From positions 1-16,525 of the forward strand of contig JBBRHF010000084.1 of the NCBI GenBank assembly GCA_038223055.1: 16,525 nt of DNA. Direction: 5' to 3'. Positions 1 to 7,056 of this stretch are shown in pieces (position 1 is the stretch's first letter; each line of letters opens with the position of its first letter). The position numbers and the translations under genes were made by a program. Below the pieces are notes generated by a model. It was not told the origin of the DNA. It searched no databases and worked only from the letters and a program-made list of their open reading frames with translations. The stretch comes from JBBRHF01 sp038223055. Lineage in GTDB: Bacteria > Actinomycetota > Actinomycetes > JACCUZ01.

Positions 1-1516
1 TGGTGTCAGCGTCCGGAACCAGGCCCGGGGCGGGTTCCGCGTTGTGCGCGATGTCGGTCAGGAACGGAGTGTCGAAGTGCAGCGCGTTCGCGGGGACCGC
101 AACCGGGTTCGTGGTGTCGCCCTCGACCGGGCCGGTGGTCGTCATGTACTGCGGCAGTCCGCGGGCGGGACCGGGGACGAACTTGCCGTAGGCGTCCACC
201 ACCAGCATCTGGATGTCCAGCACGTCCTTGTCGGCCAGTTGGAGTCCCAGCAGGGTCGCCGCCTGGGTCTTCGTTGTCGCCCAGGTAGCCATGCCCGGGT
301 CCTGATCGGCCGGCGCGCCGGCCGGCAGCTTGTCGCCCAGCAGCTTGCCGGTCGCAACGGGGCGGCCCGCGGTGTTGTTCACTTACTCCCGTAGGAACAC
401 CTGGTGCGAGGGGTGCGAGGTGTAGGTCTGGCTCTGGTCCACCCAGGGCGAGTCGGTGTTGGTCGCATCCTGGATGTCGTCAGCGCTCTCGTCCACGGCC
501 GTGGCGGGGTTGTCCCCCGCGACACCGTCCGGGCCGGGCTGGTTCTTGGCACGGGTCAGCACCATGAACCGCAGACTGGCTGGCAGGTTGTCGGCGGCCT
601 CGTTGCGTGCCGTCGCCGGGTCGTCGGCCAGGATGTGGTCCGGGCCCGGGATGAGCGGGTCGTCGGCCTTGAGCGGGACGAACACCGTGCCGCCGCCCTT
701 GACGGTCTGGTCCACACCGTGGTCGAAGAACTGCCCGAACAGCGTGAACAGCGAGTTGTACGGCGGCGAGAGGCCGACGTCGGTGGTCACGTTCGGGATG
801 AACAGTGTCTGATGTGACGGGGTGCAGTCCAGGGGAACCGCGAGCACCGGCGGCGTAGCCTGCGGGTCCGGGTCCGTGGTGCACGGCACGACGCCCGGGT
901 TGCCCTGGGTGCGCACGGGGAACCCGGCAGCCGCGATGGCGGCGGGGTTGGTCGAGGTCTGGTCCACGACCAGGTTGCTGATCGTGCGGGGCTCGGAGTC
1001 GAAGACCGACCCCTTCTTCTGCGCGTACGTCGAGGGGTTCGGGGCTCCGGGCGGAGCGGGACCGAACGCCGCCGGCCTGGTCCCCGCCGCCTTGAATGCC
1101 GGTGTGGTCAGCCGCGGGAACACCTGGTCCGCGGAGCCGTTGCGCTCCTGGCCCGCCACCAGGTTGTTGCACGACCCGTCCACGGTTCGCAGCCCGAAGG
1201 AGAGCAGGGGGCTGGCGAGCTGGTTCGGACCCGTCCCGAGGAGCGCACCGCACGGTCCGGTGAGGGACGTGGTGTTCGCGACGTGCGCCTCCGCGATCTT
1301 GATCTGCTTGAGGATGTACGCCGGGTCCGACGGCGTGACGGTGAAGCCCTGCCCCACCGGTGCCACCGCGGCCTGGGCCGTGGAGGCGACCAGTGCGGCC
1401 GGTACGAGACCCACTCCCAGCAGCAGCGAACTGACCGCGGCTACGGCCTTGGTCGCTCCCTTGCGCCTCCCCGCGTGAGTATGGCGGTGCGCCGACCCCG
1501 ATCGATGCAGCAACAT
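1..1516 (-). pseudogene. Secreted animal-type haem peroxidase, interrupted by an in-frame stop; 3' end beyond the left edge
   Basis: Member of the animal haem peroxidase (peroxidasin/myeloperoxidase-like) superfamily, which oxidises substrates with hydrogen peroxide outside the cell. The chosen start is ATG at 1516, preceded by GAGGGGG (1523-1529) at 6 nt. Residues 1-49 form a signal peptide: RR at 17-18 (possibly Tat), a hydrophobic stretch at about 24-45, and AQA before the likely cut. The segment FGQFFDHGVDQ around residues 260-270 matches the family's distal-histidine motif (H266). The run SHPSHQVFLRE then meets TAA at 383-385 (codon 378), where homologues as I recall them continue with Y and V. 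The same frame stays open for about 127 more codons to base 1 (VNNTAGRPVATGKLL and onward). A TAC-to-TAA change explains this fully. Real pseudogene, read-through and sequencing error cannot be separated here. Family assignment is fairly sure; the lesion is seen directly. Confidence 0.85.
383..385 (-). other. In-frame TAA nonsense codon inside the peroxidase gene
   Basis: The minus-strand codon is TAA between GAG (E) and GTG (V). The reading frame before and after it is identical and free of other stops to the window edge, so one base substitution is enough to account for it. TAA is also an uncommon stop for such GC-rich DNA; the neighbouring genes mostly end in TGA. Confidence 0.85.
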
Positions 1517-1665
1517 GCAATGCCCCCTCGTCGCCGTCCGCACGCGGATCGGCCGTTTGCCGGCTGACTGTTCAGCTCGGATAACCCAACATTGGGCAGG
1601 CGACTCGTCTAAAAACTGTCGGCGGAGGAGGCTCTGGAGTCGGCCGAACCACCCGCCGGTTCGGC

Positions 1666-1699
1666 ATTCTCAGCGGATTCTCACCGGCCCCGGCCCGAT
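1666..1699 (+). promoter_or_regulatory. Regulatory-type direct repeat, copy A
   Basis: Two ATTCTCA half-sites at an 11-bp period (TTCTCAG, 3 nt, ATTCTCACC) are followed by a C/G-rich tail ending in CGAT. A second copy lies at 1923-1956. Tandem half-sites one helical turn apart are typical for OmpR/PhoB-family response regulators. That assignment is inference, as no such regulator is encoded in the window. Confidence 0.45.
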
Positions 1700-1744
1700 G
1701 GGACCAGGGCGCCTGGTTGTGTCACGCCGTCGCGCCCCGCCCAG

Positions 1745-1770
1745 GTGACGGTGGCCATGGCCCAGGTCAC
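1745..1770. promoter_or_regulatory. 26-bp imperfect palindrome, possible operator
   Basis: GTGAC and GTCAC flank a perfect 10-bp palindrome, GGCCATGGCC, with 3 unpaired bases on each side (20 of 26 positions symmetric). It sits mid-way between the two divergent genes. The form suits a dimeric repressor site, but the bound protein is unknown. Confidence 0.4.
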
Positions 1771-1809
1771 GGCGACATCCCGGTGAATGCCCCTGGCATC
1801 GGGATGGCT

Positions 1810-1863
1810 ATCGGGACCTGTGGGAAAACCTACACCTCAGACTATTTTTATAGGCGTCCCGAT
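1810..1863 (+). promoter_or_regulatory. Potential structured leader or three-way-junction element
   Basis: ATCGGGAC (1810-1817) pairs perfectly with GTCCCGAT (1856-1863). Inside are two small hairpins: TGTGGG-AAAA-CCTACA (1819-1834, one G-U pair as RNA) and CTAT-TTTT-ATAG. The segment is much less GC-rich than its surroundings. It could be a 5' leader RNA of the rightward operon, a promoter region, or a chance fold. It matches no riboswitch class that I recognise. Confidence 0.3.
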
Positions 1864-1922
1864 CCGGGGGAGTGGCCCATTGCGCAGAACCTTTGAGACA
1901 TTGCCGCAGAACAGCACCGGGA

Positions 1923-1956
1923 TTTCTCAGGAGATTCTCACCTGCTCCGGCTCGAT
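1923..1956 (+). promoter_or_regulatory. Regulatory-type direct repeat, copy B
   Basis: Same layout as copy A, 257 bp further right: TTCTCAG, 3 nt, ATTCTCACC, then a tail ending in CCGGCTCGAT. It lies about 205 bp upstream of the first operon gene and in the same orientation as copy A, which lies about 150 bp upstream of the peroxidase start. The two may be sites for one regulator controlling both directions, or the residue of a small duplication. Confidence 0.45.
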
Positions 1957-2160
1957 CCCATCGCTGCCCCGGCGCGGTCGCCATCCACCATCTGCCCTCC
2001 CGGACCCCGACCGCAGCGATACGCTGGGCGGACTCCTCGGCGTCTGGCGCCTCCGGGCCGTTCGGCGGCACCGGATGGTTCCCCAAAGGTTCGCCATGGA
2101 ACATGAACGACAGGCGACTGCCCACAGGCGGCCGGGGCACGGGTGACGAGGGGAGTCAGG

Positions 2161-2847
2161 GTGGAGTCGATCGACCAGTCCGACATGGAGACGCTGGCGC
2201 GAACGCTGCGACTGCTGCACCGCTACGTCGATGGTGACGTCGCCGAGACCGTCACGCCAGGCTCCGCCGGGCCTCCGCGGCCGGCGCAGCCCGACGTCCC
2301 CACCCATCGGGCCCGCGGGCCCCGCCAGGAAGCGATCCTGGCGTTGCCGGAGATGACCGACGCCGCCGGACTGAAGCCCGCGGTCATCGCGGCAAAGATC
2401 GACTACTCGGTGTCCAACACCTACAACTTGCTGCAGACGTTGAGCCGCTCCGGGCTGGCCGAGGTCGTGCCGGGCAGCCACCCGCAGCGCTGGCGGCTCA
2501 CCGCCTCCCACCGGCACAGCGCGACCGTCTTCACCCAGCTTGCCGAGACGCTGCGGCAGGGCGAGTGGACGACCTGCGCGGACGTGTCCATCGCGAGCCG
2601 AGGAGACACGTCCGCGGCCTGGATGGTCTGCTGGGCCGCGACCAAGCTGCCGGACTTCCCCGCCGGTCACCGGGTCCTGCTCGAGGGCGGGGTCGTTCAC
2701 CCCTACGGCCACGACCACCAGCGGGCCCGGCCCGAGCAGGTGCGGGCCGCGCTCGCCCAAGAGGGCGTGATGTTCACGGCGCAGGGCCGGGCCGACATGG
2801 CCGGCCGGGTGACCTGGGACGAGCTGCGCGAGCGCTCCCGCCGATGA
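2161..2847 (+). CDS. Winged-helix regulator fused to an alkyltransferase-like (MGMT/ATL) domain
   Basis: 228 residues. GTG at 2161 is chosen because GAGGGGAG (2148-2155) lies 5 nt upstream; an in-frame GTG at 2143 is the alternative. A disordered Pro/Arg-rich stretch (about 31-55) is followed by a helix-turn-helix of MarR/IclR-like pattern at about 56-105 (VIAAKIDYSVSNTYNLLQTL, then a wing). Residues 128-228 resemble the C-terminal DNA-binding half of O6-alkylguanine transferases and ATL proteins: GEWTTCADVSIA, then PAGHRVLLEGG and EGVMF. The PCHR acceptor motif is replaced by P-A-G-H-R (H170, R171), so repair by alkyl transfer to this cysteine is not expected. Binding to DNA or damaged DNA and a regulatory role are inferred. 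Its stop overlaps the next start (ATGA), suggesting translational coupling with the phosphatase gene. The ATL assignment is from remembered family pattern. Confidence 0.7.
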   Translation: MESIDQSDMETLARTLRLLHRYVDGDVAETVTPGSAGPPRPAQPDVPTHRARGPRQEAILALPEMTDAAGLKPAVIAAKIDYSVSNTYNLLQTLSRSGLAEVVPGSHPQRWRLTASHRHSATVFTQLAETLRQGEWTTCADVSIASRGDTSAAWMVCWAATKLPDFPAGHRVLLEGGVVHPYGHDHQRARPEQVRAALAQEGVMFTAQGRADMAGRVTWDELRERSRR

Positions 2848-4637
2848 GCCGGCGGCGCATCCGGCTGGGGCTGCGACAGCAACTGCTGGCGATCGGCCTG
2901 CTCGGCGTGCTGATGGCTCTCGTCATCGCGCAGTCGGCGCTGGTCGGGCTGCGCCAGGTGCACCGCTCCGACCGTGCACTCAGCCTGATCAGCCAGGCCC
3001 AGCGGGCCCACCAGGACGCCGACATGATGCACGATGCCCTGCGGGCCGACGTCTACAACGCGCTGCTCGTCAGCCGCGGGTTTCGGCCCGGTCTGCGCTC
3101 GGAGGCCGAGAGTGACATCCAACGGCACATCGCCACGATGCGAGCCGACCTGCGCCGGATCGACTCGCTGAACCTGAGCGGGCCGGTCGGGCGCTCGCTC
3201 GCGAGCCTGCGGAAGTCGTTGCAGGTCTATGCCACCGCGTCGGAGCAGCTGCTCGATGTGGCGCTGCGCGACCCCACCAAGGCGGAGCCCGCGCTGCGCG
3301 ACTTCGACGCCACCTTCCACCAGCTCGAGCAGGAGCAGGCCCGGGTCACCGCGCAGGTGGCGACGGCGGCCGCGCAGACCAAGGCGCGCGCGGAGAGCGC
3401 CTCGGTCGCCGCCGAGCGGCGCATCCTGCTCGCCTCCTTCGGGGCGCTGGGCGGGCTGCTGCTGCTGACCGTGATGCTCAGCCGGATGGGCAGGAACCTC
3501 GCCCTGCTGATGACCCGCCAGCGCGGCGTGGCCGAGACGCTGCAGCACAGCCTGCTGCCCGACCGGCTGCCCGACCTGCCCGGGCTGACCTTCGCCGCGC
3601 GCTACCAACCCGGCTCGGTCGGGGTGGAGGTCGGCGGCGACTGGTACGACGTCATCGCACTGCCGACCGGCGAGGTTGGGCTCGTCATGGGCGACGTACT
3701 CGGGCATGACCTGCGCGCCGCGTCGGTGATGGGACAGATCCGCAACGCGTTGCGCGCCTACGCCCTGGAGGGCCTGTCGCCGGCCGACGCGATGAGCCGG
3801 CTGAACCAGTTCGTGCGCCAGATCGGCGGCGACGAGATGGCGACCTGCGTGTTCGCCGTGTTCCACCCCGAGGCCTCCACGCTGCTGATCGCCAACGCCG
3901 GCCACCTGCCGCCCATGCTCGTCGGCGCCGACCGCAGCGTGGTGCTGCTCGAGGAGGACAGCTGCCCGCCGGTCGGCGGTCTGGACGAAGCCACCTACAC
4001 CGAGCGCCTCTACCACTTGCAGCCCGGCACGACGGTGCTCCTCTACACCGACGGCCTGATCGAGCGCCGGACCGAGGACATCGCCGTCGGTCTGGACCGG
4101 CTGGGGCGCGCCGTCGCCGCCGGTCCCGACGAGGTCGACGCACTGTGCGAGCATCTGCTGGCCCAGCTGATCGACGGGGAGCTGACCGACGACGTCGCGC
4201 TTCTCGCGCTGCGGGCGGAGTCCTTGCTCGGCGACACCCTGCAGCTCACTGTCCCGGCTCTGCTCACCGAACTGGTGTCGCTGCGTCGGACCGTGGCCCG
4301 CTGGCTGGACGAGGCGAAGGCGACCCCCGAGGAGATCTTCGAGCTCACGGTCGCCTGCTGCGAGGCGGCGACGAACGCGATCGAGCATGCCTACGGACCC
4401 GGCATGGCCAGCTTCGATCTGACCGCGGTGCTCACCGGCCGGTGGGTCGACATCACGATCACCGACCACGGGACCTGGCGCCCGGCCCGGGGCGAGGACC
4501 GCGGTCGCGGCCTGTCGGTCATCCGCAGCTTCACCGACGCGGCGACGGTCGAGCACGGCACCACGGGTACGACGGTGACGATGCGACGCCGGCTCGCCGA
4601 CGTACCCGCCCTCGAACTGTGGCAGGGCATCGGCTGA
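2844..4637 (+). CDS. Membrane SpoIIE/RsbU-like serine phosphatase fused to RsbW-like anti-sigma ATPase domain
   Basis: 597 residues, starting at the ATG that overlaps the previous stop. Residues 14-35 are a membrane helix. About 36-190 is a helical extracytoplasmic sensor-like region rich in A/E/Q. About 193-211 is a second membrane helix. The PP2C/SpoIIE phosphatase follows, with metal-binding acidic motifs GGDWYD (D266), GDVLGHD (D284, D289), TDG (D403) and TDDVAL (D449, D450). The C-terminal HATPase (about 460-585) has an N box EAATNAIEHAY (E507, N511), DHG (D541) and GRGL (554-557), as in anti-sigma kinases. By family knowledge the phosphatase dephosphorylates a STAS protein and the kinase domain phosphorylates it or binds a sigma factor. 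The STAS gene is next, overlapping by one base. All main catalytic residues appear intact. The signal sensed and the sigma factor are unknown; no sigma gene lies in the window. Confidence 0.92.
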   Translation: MSRRRIRLGLRQQLLAIGLLGVLMALVIAQSALVGLRQVHRSDRALSLISQAQRAHQDADMMHDALRADVYNALLVSRGFRPGLRSEAESDIQRHIATMRADLRRIDSLNLSGPVGRSLASLRKSLQVYATASEQLLDVALRDPTKAEPALRDFDATFHQLEQEQARVTAQVATAAAQTKARAESASVAAERRILLASFGALGGLLLLTVMLSRMGRNLALLMTRQRGVAETLQHSLLPDRLPDLPGLTFAARYQPGSVGVEVGGDWYDVIALPTGEVGLVMGDVLGHDLRAASVMGQIRNALRAYALEGLSPADAMSRLNQFVRQIGGDEMATCVFAVFHPEASTLLIANAGHLPPMLVGADRSVVLLEEDSCPPVGGLDEATYTERLYHLQPGTTVLLYTDGLIERRTEDIAVGLDRLGRAVAAGPDEVDALCEHLLAQLIDGELTDDVALLALRAESLLGDTLQLTVPALLTELVSLRRTVARWLDEAKATPEEIFELTVACCEAATNAIEHAYGPGMASFDLTAVLTGRWVDITITDHGTWRPARGEDRGRGLSVIRSFTDAATVEHGTTGTTVTMRRRLADVPALELWQGIG

Positions 4638-4981
4638 TGCCCCTGGCCAACCTGCAGACCGAGCTCCACGGCAGCACCCTGCTGGCCCGGCTGGACGGTG
4701 AGCTGGACCTGTCCAACGTGCCGGGGCTCACTCTGGAGCTGGCGACCGCCGTGCCCAACACCGTGACCGTGCTCGCGCTGGACCTCTCGGCGGTGACCTA
4801 CATGGACTCCGCCGGGCTCGGCATGCTCTACGCCCTCGCCCGCCAGCTGCGCGACCGCCAGCAGCGACTGAGCGTCGTCGTGCCCGAGGCGTCACGGCTG
4901 CGCCGGCTGCTCGCGGTGGCGAGCATCGCGAGCATCGCGCAGATCTATGCCGACGACGCGACCGCGCTGGCCGCCAGCTGA
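4637..4981 (+). CDS. STAS-domain anti-sigma factor antagonist (RsbV/SpoIIAA-like)
   Basis: 114 residues, a single STAS domain of usual length. It starts at an ATG sharing one base with the upstream TGA (TGATG), so it is translationally coupled. The motif YMDSAGLGML carries the conserved phosphorylatable serine (S58) after DLSAVT. In the known partner-switch mechanism, the unphosphorylated form binds the anti-sigma kinase and frees a sigma factor, phosphorylation inactivates it, and a SpoIIE-type phosphatase restores it. The kinase-like and phosphatase domains are both in the preceding gene, making this its likely direct substrate. Confidence 0.93.
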   Translation: MPLANLQTELHGSTLLARLDGELDLSNVPGLTLELATAVPNTVTVLALDLSAVTYMDSAGLGMLYALARQLRDRQQRLSVVVPEASRLRRLLAVASIASIAQIYADDATALAAS

Positions 4982-5040
4982 ACCCGCCGGGGCACGCGTC
5001 ATGCTGGACCCTGTCACCGACCGTGTGATGGGAGGGTGTG

Positions 5041-5649
5041 ATGGCGAACCCGTTCCGACGACCCGGCTCCCGCCCGGCGCAGCGCGACCCACGGCTGCCG
5101 CCGGGTCAGTACGACACCGGCTCGTCCTTCCCCGTCCTCACCGCCGAGGTGACCCCCCGGCTGTCCACCAACAGCTGGACGTTTCGGGTCGACGGTCTGG
5201 TGGAGGCGCCGCGCACCTGGACGTGGGCCGAGCTGCTCGAGCTGCCCCGGTCGCGCTTCGACGGAGACATCCACTGCGTCACCACCTGGTCCAGGCTCGG
5301 GACGTCGTTTCGCGGCGTGTCGGTCGACGAGCTGCTCGGCGCGGTGTCGGTGCGCCCGGCAGCCACCCACGTCGTCGCCTGGAGCCACAGCGGCTACACG
5401 ACCAACCTGCCGCTGGCCGACGTCACCGGCGGCAAGGCTTGGGTGGTGTGGGAGCACGAGGGCAAGCCGCTGCCGGTCGAGCACGGCGGCCCGGCGCGGC
5501 TGCTGGTGCCGCACCTGTACTTCTGGAAGTCGGCCAAGTGGGTCGGCGGGCTTCGGGTGCTCGACCACGACGAGCCCGGCTTCTGGGAGACCCGCGGCTA
5601 CCACGACCGCGGCGATCCGTGGCTCGAGCAGCGCTACTCCGGTGACTGA
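5041..5649 (+). CDS. Cytosolic sulfite-oxidase-family molybdopterin oxidoreductase
   Basis: 202 residues, one oxidoreductase molybdopterin-binding (SUOX-fold) domain. ATG 5041 is preceded by GGAGGG (5031-5036). The molybdenum-ligand cysteine is C79 in DIHCVTTWS. The family's HGGPARLLVPHLYFWKSAKW segment, which lines the cofactor site, is at about 148-167. There is no signal peptide or membrane helix, so it should act in the cytoplasm. It lacks the dimerisation domain of true sulfite oxidases and resembles the compact bacterial/archaeal SUOX-like group, whose substrates are largely unknown. The next gene, a flavin/NAD(P) reductase overlapping by 8 bases, is its probable redox partner. A second SUOX-like gene lies on the opposite strand at 7040-7864. 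Confidence 0.9.
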   Translation: MANPFRRPGSRPAQRDPRLPPGQYDTGSSFPVLTAEVTPRLSTNSWTFRVDGLVEAPRTWTWAELLELPRSRFDGDIHCVTTWSRLGTSFRGVSVDELLGAVSVRPAATHVVAWSHSGYTTNLPLADVTGGKAWVVWEHEGKPLPVEHGGPARLLVPHLYFWKSAKWVGGLRVLDHDEPGFWETRGYHDRGDPWLEQRYSGD

Positions 5650-6453
5650 ACCCCTGGACCGCCCGCCGCCGCTGCTAGAGCTGCCAGAGCTGCCGGAGCT
5701 GCCGGAGCTGCCCGAGCTGCCGGCGCTGGGCCCGGTCACCCGCCGGCCGCCCGCCGGCGGCGCCCGGCGGGAGTGGCAGCTCGCGACCGTCGTCGCGGTG
5801 CGCCGCGAAACGCCCCGGATGAGCACCTTCCGGCTGCACTGCCCTGCCGGGCACCCGCACGTGCCCGGCCAGCACATGATGGTCCGCCTGCGAGCACCCG
5901 ACGGCTACTCCGCGTCCCGGTCCTACAGCATCGCCTCGGCGCCCGGGGACGGACGCGAGATCGAGCTGATGGTCGAGCGTCTCGACGACGGTGAGGTGTC
6001 CGCCTACCTGCACGACGAGCTGCGCGTGGGTGACCAGCTCGAGGTCCGCGGCCCGTTCGGCGGGTGGTTCGTGTGGAGCGGTCGCGAGCCGGCACTGCTC
6101 GTGGGCGGCGGCTCCGGAGTCGTGCCACTCATGTCGATGCTGCGCCATCACCGGGCCGCGGGCTGACCGTGCCCCAGCGCCTGGTGGTCTCGGTGCGATC
6201 GCCGCAGGACCTGCCCTTCGCCGGCGAGTACGCCGAGGAGACCACGGTCGTCTATACCCGTCGTACGCCGTCGGGGTGGGCCCGCCCCGCTGCCCGGCTG
6301 GATGCGGCCACCCTCGAACCGCTGCTGCTGCCGGGAGCGACGTGCTACGTGTGCGGATCGGCCGCATTCGCCGAGCACGCCTCACAGTTGCTGGTCGACC
6401 TCGGTGTCCCGGCCGGCTCGGTTCGGGTCGAGCGCTACGGCCCCACCTCCTGA
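5642..6453 (+). pseudogene. Ferredoxin-reductase-like FAD/NAD(P) oxidoreductase, frameshifted
   Basis: The GTG start at 5642 overlaps the upstream stop by 8 bases. The first frame (5642-6166) gives 174 residues: a five-fold E-L-P repeat at 13-27, the FAD-binding motif RSYSIAS (93-99), and the nucleotide-binding GGGSGVVPLM (155-164). It then runs HHRAAG-stop. The homologous rest is in the -1 frame: LTVPQRLVVSVRSPQD, then YVCGSAAFAE (the conserved C-G motif of the family) and VERYGPTS before the stop at 6451-6453. One missing G at about 6157-6163 (GCG GGC TGA instead of GCG GGG CTG) restores a single product of about 270 residues. As read, the product lacks most of the NAD(P) half. It could be a real mutation or a base-call error in a G run. 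Intact homologues would feed electrons between NAD(P)H and the upstream molybdoenzyme. Confidence 0.85.
5678..5722 (+). repeat. Five tandem 9-bp units encoding E-L-P
   Basis: Units of GAGCTGCCN, five in a row, nearly identical at DNA level and in frame. They give the reductase a short proline-rich N-terminal extension that I do not recall in family members. The near-identity suggests recent expansion by slippage. Confidence 0.9.
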
Positions 6454-7056
6454 ACCGAGCTCCTCCTCGGCCCACCCGCGGTGCTCCCGCAGCGCCCAGC
6501 CGACCGGCACAGCGCCGGTCCGCAAGCCAGCCCGAGCCTGGGGGTCGCGCAGCGCGAGGCGGACGTGGCCGAGGACCAGAACGGTGAGGAAGAAGGCCAC
6601 CCAGTCGTGCACGAACGTCGAGCCGGTCCGCACGGTGAGCGGCCACTGGTTGGCGTATCTCATCGTCAGGCCGGTCCCGAGCATCAGCAGGATGGCGCCC
6701 AAGCTCAGTGCCGCGTTCAGCTTCTGGCCGGCGTTGAACTTGCCGACCGGCAGGTCAGCGGTCCGCCGGTCCCGGGCCCGCAGCCACACCGAGTCGACCG
6801 GCAGGAAGCGGCCCAAGCGGTGCGCGTCGTGGCGCACCGCGCGGGACAGCAGACCGAGCAGCAGCGGCAGCGGCAGCGCGATGCCGGCGACCAGGTGGAC
6901 CTGCGCGACCAGCGAGCGGCGGCCGACGAGGACGGCCAGCGGGCCGACGTAGAGAACCGCGGCGGTGGCGAGGCAGGCTCCCATCAGCGCAGCGGTGGAC
7001 CGATGCACCCAGCGCTCGGCGGTGGTGAACCGCCGCAGCTCACGCAATGGGTGCAT
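6382..7056 (-). CDS. Membrane b-type cytochrome (cytochrome b561/FdnI-like)
   Basis: 224 residues with four predicted membrane helices at about 20-42, 49-72, 112-132 and 149-168. Candidate haem-ligand histidines are H18 or H54 near helices 1-2 and H150 and H164 in helix 4. The conserved KFNAGQKLNA stretch (106-115) is typical of the gamma/cytochrome subunits of formate dehydrogenase and related di-haem cytochromes. It should anchor and wire the exported molybdoenzyme encoded just upstream (17-base overlap, 7040-7056) to the quinone pool. The tail after residue about 185 is polar and Gly-rich. The last 72 bases overlap the 3' end of the convergent reductase gene. The ATG at 7056 has no strong Shine-Dalgarno, consistent with coupling to the upstream gene. 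Confidence 0.88.
   Translation of the reverse strand: MHPLRELRRFTTAERWVHRSTAALMGACLATAAVLYVGPLAVLVGRRSLVAQVHLVAGIALPLPLLLGLLSRAVRHDAHRLGRFLPVDSVWLRARDRRTADLPVGKFNAGQKLNAALSLGAILLMLGTGLTMRYANQWPLTVRTGSTFVHDWVAFFLTVLVLGHVRLALRDPQARAGLRTGAVPVGWALREHRGWAEEELGSGGGAVALDPNRAGRDTEVDQQL

Larger units (their letters stand above)
1517..2160. other. Divergent intergenic region between the peroxidase and the signalling operon
   Basis: I see no convincing gene in these 644 bases. Short open frames here lack ribosome sites and recognisable protein. The region must carry the promoters of the leftward peroxidase gene and of the rightward operon. It holds two similar 34-bp direct repeats (1666-1699, 1923-1956), a palindrome (1745-1770), a foldable AT-richer segment (1810-1863), and a small near-palindrome (CCCAA/TTGGG, 1585-1596) about 70 bp upstream of the peroxidase start. 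Confidence 0.6.

Noticed and set aside
1560..1640. Sigma-B-type promoter (GTTTTT and GGGTTA on the minus strand) for the peroxidase
   Set aside because: The spacing between the two boxes is about 23 nt, longer than the usual 12-16, so I do not report it as a promoter.
1810..1863. Hammerhead ribozyme
   Set aside because: A three-way junction is possible, but the CUGANGA and GAAA core motifs are absent on both strands.
2703..4556. 617-codon open frame antisense to the phosphatase gene
   Set aside because: High-GC codon use opens the antisense frame. The peptide is a Gln/His/Arg/Gly-rich shadow without family features, while the plus-strand frame has clear motifs.
6157..6166. Programmed -1 frameshifting in the reductase
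   Set aside because: There is no X-XXY-YYZ slippery heptamer and no reason for a regulated shift in this family. A one-base lesion is simpler.
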